NCBI GenBank assembly: GCA_947505995.1
Contig: CANNNB010000134.1
Span: forward strand, 1 to 6,754
Length of the DNA stretch: 6,754 bases
Origin: Comamonadaceae bacterium
Lineage (GTDB): Bacteria; Pseudomonadota; Gammaproteobacteria; Burkholderiales; Burkholderiaceae
Direction of reading: 5' to 3'
Shown here: positions 6,362-6,754 of the stretch, in pieces
Layout of the letters: every line of letters begins with the position of its first letter
Position numbering within the stretch: position 1 is the first letter of the stretch
The notes under the pieces: model-generated
Seen by the model: only the letters and a program-made list of their open reading frames with translations
The model's database searches: none
What the model was told of the DNA's origin: nothing
Translations under genes and position numbers: made by a program

Positions 6362-6754
6362 TCAGCGCATTTGTGGCAAGCCAGGAATCAATGTGCGGAT
6401 GCGATACAGGGATGTTGAACCTGTGATGTACAAGCTTTTCATATCGACGTCGCCCCATGCAAAATTGGAAACGTGCTCGGGTCCACGAATTACGCCTAAA
6501 CATTCTGCATGCCGATCGAAAACATGAATGCCACCGGGGCCGTAACTGTACAGGTTTGAATGCGTATCAAGTTTCATGCCATCGGGGCCGCCGCGGCCCT
6601 CGCCCGTGGTGACTGCCCAAATACGACCGTTGGCGAGTGTGCCGTCTGGCTTCAAGTCAAAAACGCGGATGTGCTGTTTTTCTGTGTCATTGACGAACAA
6701 CTGACTCTCATCGGATGAAAAGCACAAGCCATTGGGTTGTCCGAAATCATCGAC
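6362..6754 (-). CDS. SMP-30/gluconolactonase/LRE-family protein, C-terminal part (5' end outside window)
   Basis: The open frame enters from the right edge and ends at TGA (6362-6364), giving 130 residues. This is the C-terminal part of a six-bladed beta-propeller of the SMP-30/gluconolactonase family, which uses a divalent metal to open sugar or related lactones. Clear landmarks are QPNGLCFSSDE, whose Asn fits the metal-binding Asn, then LFVNDTEKQHIRVFDL, then GGPDGMKLDTHSNLYSYGPG, whose PDG Asp fits the metal-binding Asp, and finally the last blade LYITGSTSLYRIRT. The N-terminal glutamate ligand would lie outside the window. It is 71 nt upstream of the amidohydrolase on the same strand, and I see no convincing promoter or terminator in the gap, so it is probably the same transcript. 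The family is clear; the lactone substrate is unknown. Confidence 0.9.
   Translation of the reverse strand, partial: VDDFGQPNGLCFSSDESQLFVNDTEKQHIRVFDLKPDGTLANGRIWAVTTGEGRGGPDGMKLDTHSNLYSYGPGGIHVFDRHAECLGVIRGPEHVSNFAWGDVDMKSLYITGSTSLYRIRTLIPGLPQMR

Noticed and set aside
6291..6503. N-terminal extension of the amidohydrolase to 404 aa
   Set aside because: It overlaps the SMP-30 coding end, is not family-like, and AAGGA at 6300-6304 marks the start at 6290.
1..6754. CRISPR array, tRNA or rRNA genes
   Set aside because: No regularly spaced repeats and no tRNA-like or rRNA-like segments were seen on either strand by eye.

Overview
The window looks like a piece of a betaproteobacterial chromosome, probably Burkholderiales and perhaps Comamonadaceae-like. 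This is inferred from the Bug/TctC solute-receptor gene placed inside a catabolic cluster, a gene style typical of that order, and from the mid-range GC content. No species can be named from the sequence.

The right two-thirds (about 1687-6754) is a compact catabolic gene run read entirely from the minus strand, so transcription goes from high to low coordinates. In order of transcription it holds: the C-terminal part of an SMP-30/gluconolactonase-type protein (runs off the right edge); an ACMSD-like amidohydrolase; a Bug/TctC periplasmic substrate-binding protein; the [2Fe-2S] subunit of a molybdenum hydroxylase; and its molybdopterin-binding large subunit. The last four genes overlap by 8, 4 and 4 nucleotides, so they are almost certainly one translationally coupled operon. 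The SMP-30 gene lies only 71 nt upstream of the amidohydrolase and probably belongs to it.

A reasonable reading is uptake of an organic acid (Bug protein), hydroxylation or oxidation of an aromatic, heterocyclic or aldehyde substrate by the two-subunit Mo enzyme, and later decarboxylation or hydrolysis and lactone opening. The actual substrate cannot be read from the sequence. There is no FAD subunit and no cytochrome domain in the window, so the electron acceptor of the Mo enzyme is not here.

Below the Mo enzyme genes, after about 150 nt with no convincing gene, lies a cupin-type gene (999-1535, minus) interrupted by an in-frame amber codon. The protein similarity appears to run straight through the stop, so it is called a pseudogene.

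The stretch 507-998 has no convincing intact gene. It contains a short inverted repeat (595-602 / 800-807) and a GC-richer, coding-like patch (about 808-975) that may be gene debris. At the left end are a small unknown helical protein gene (201-494, minus) with a good ribosome binding site, and the last 25 codons of a plus-strand gene that resembles the tail of an HTH/XRE-type regulator or antitoxin (3-80). These two genes converge on a roughly 120-nt spacer in which no clear terminator is visible.
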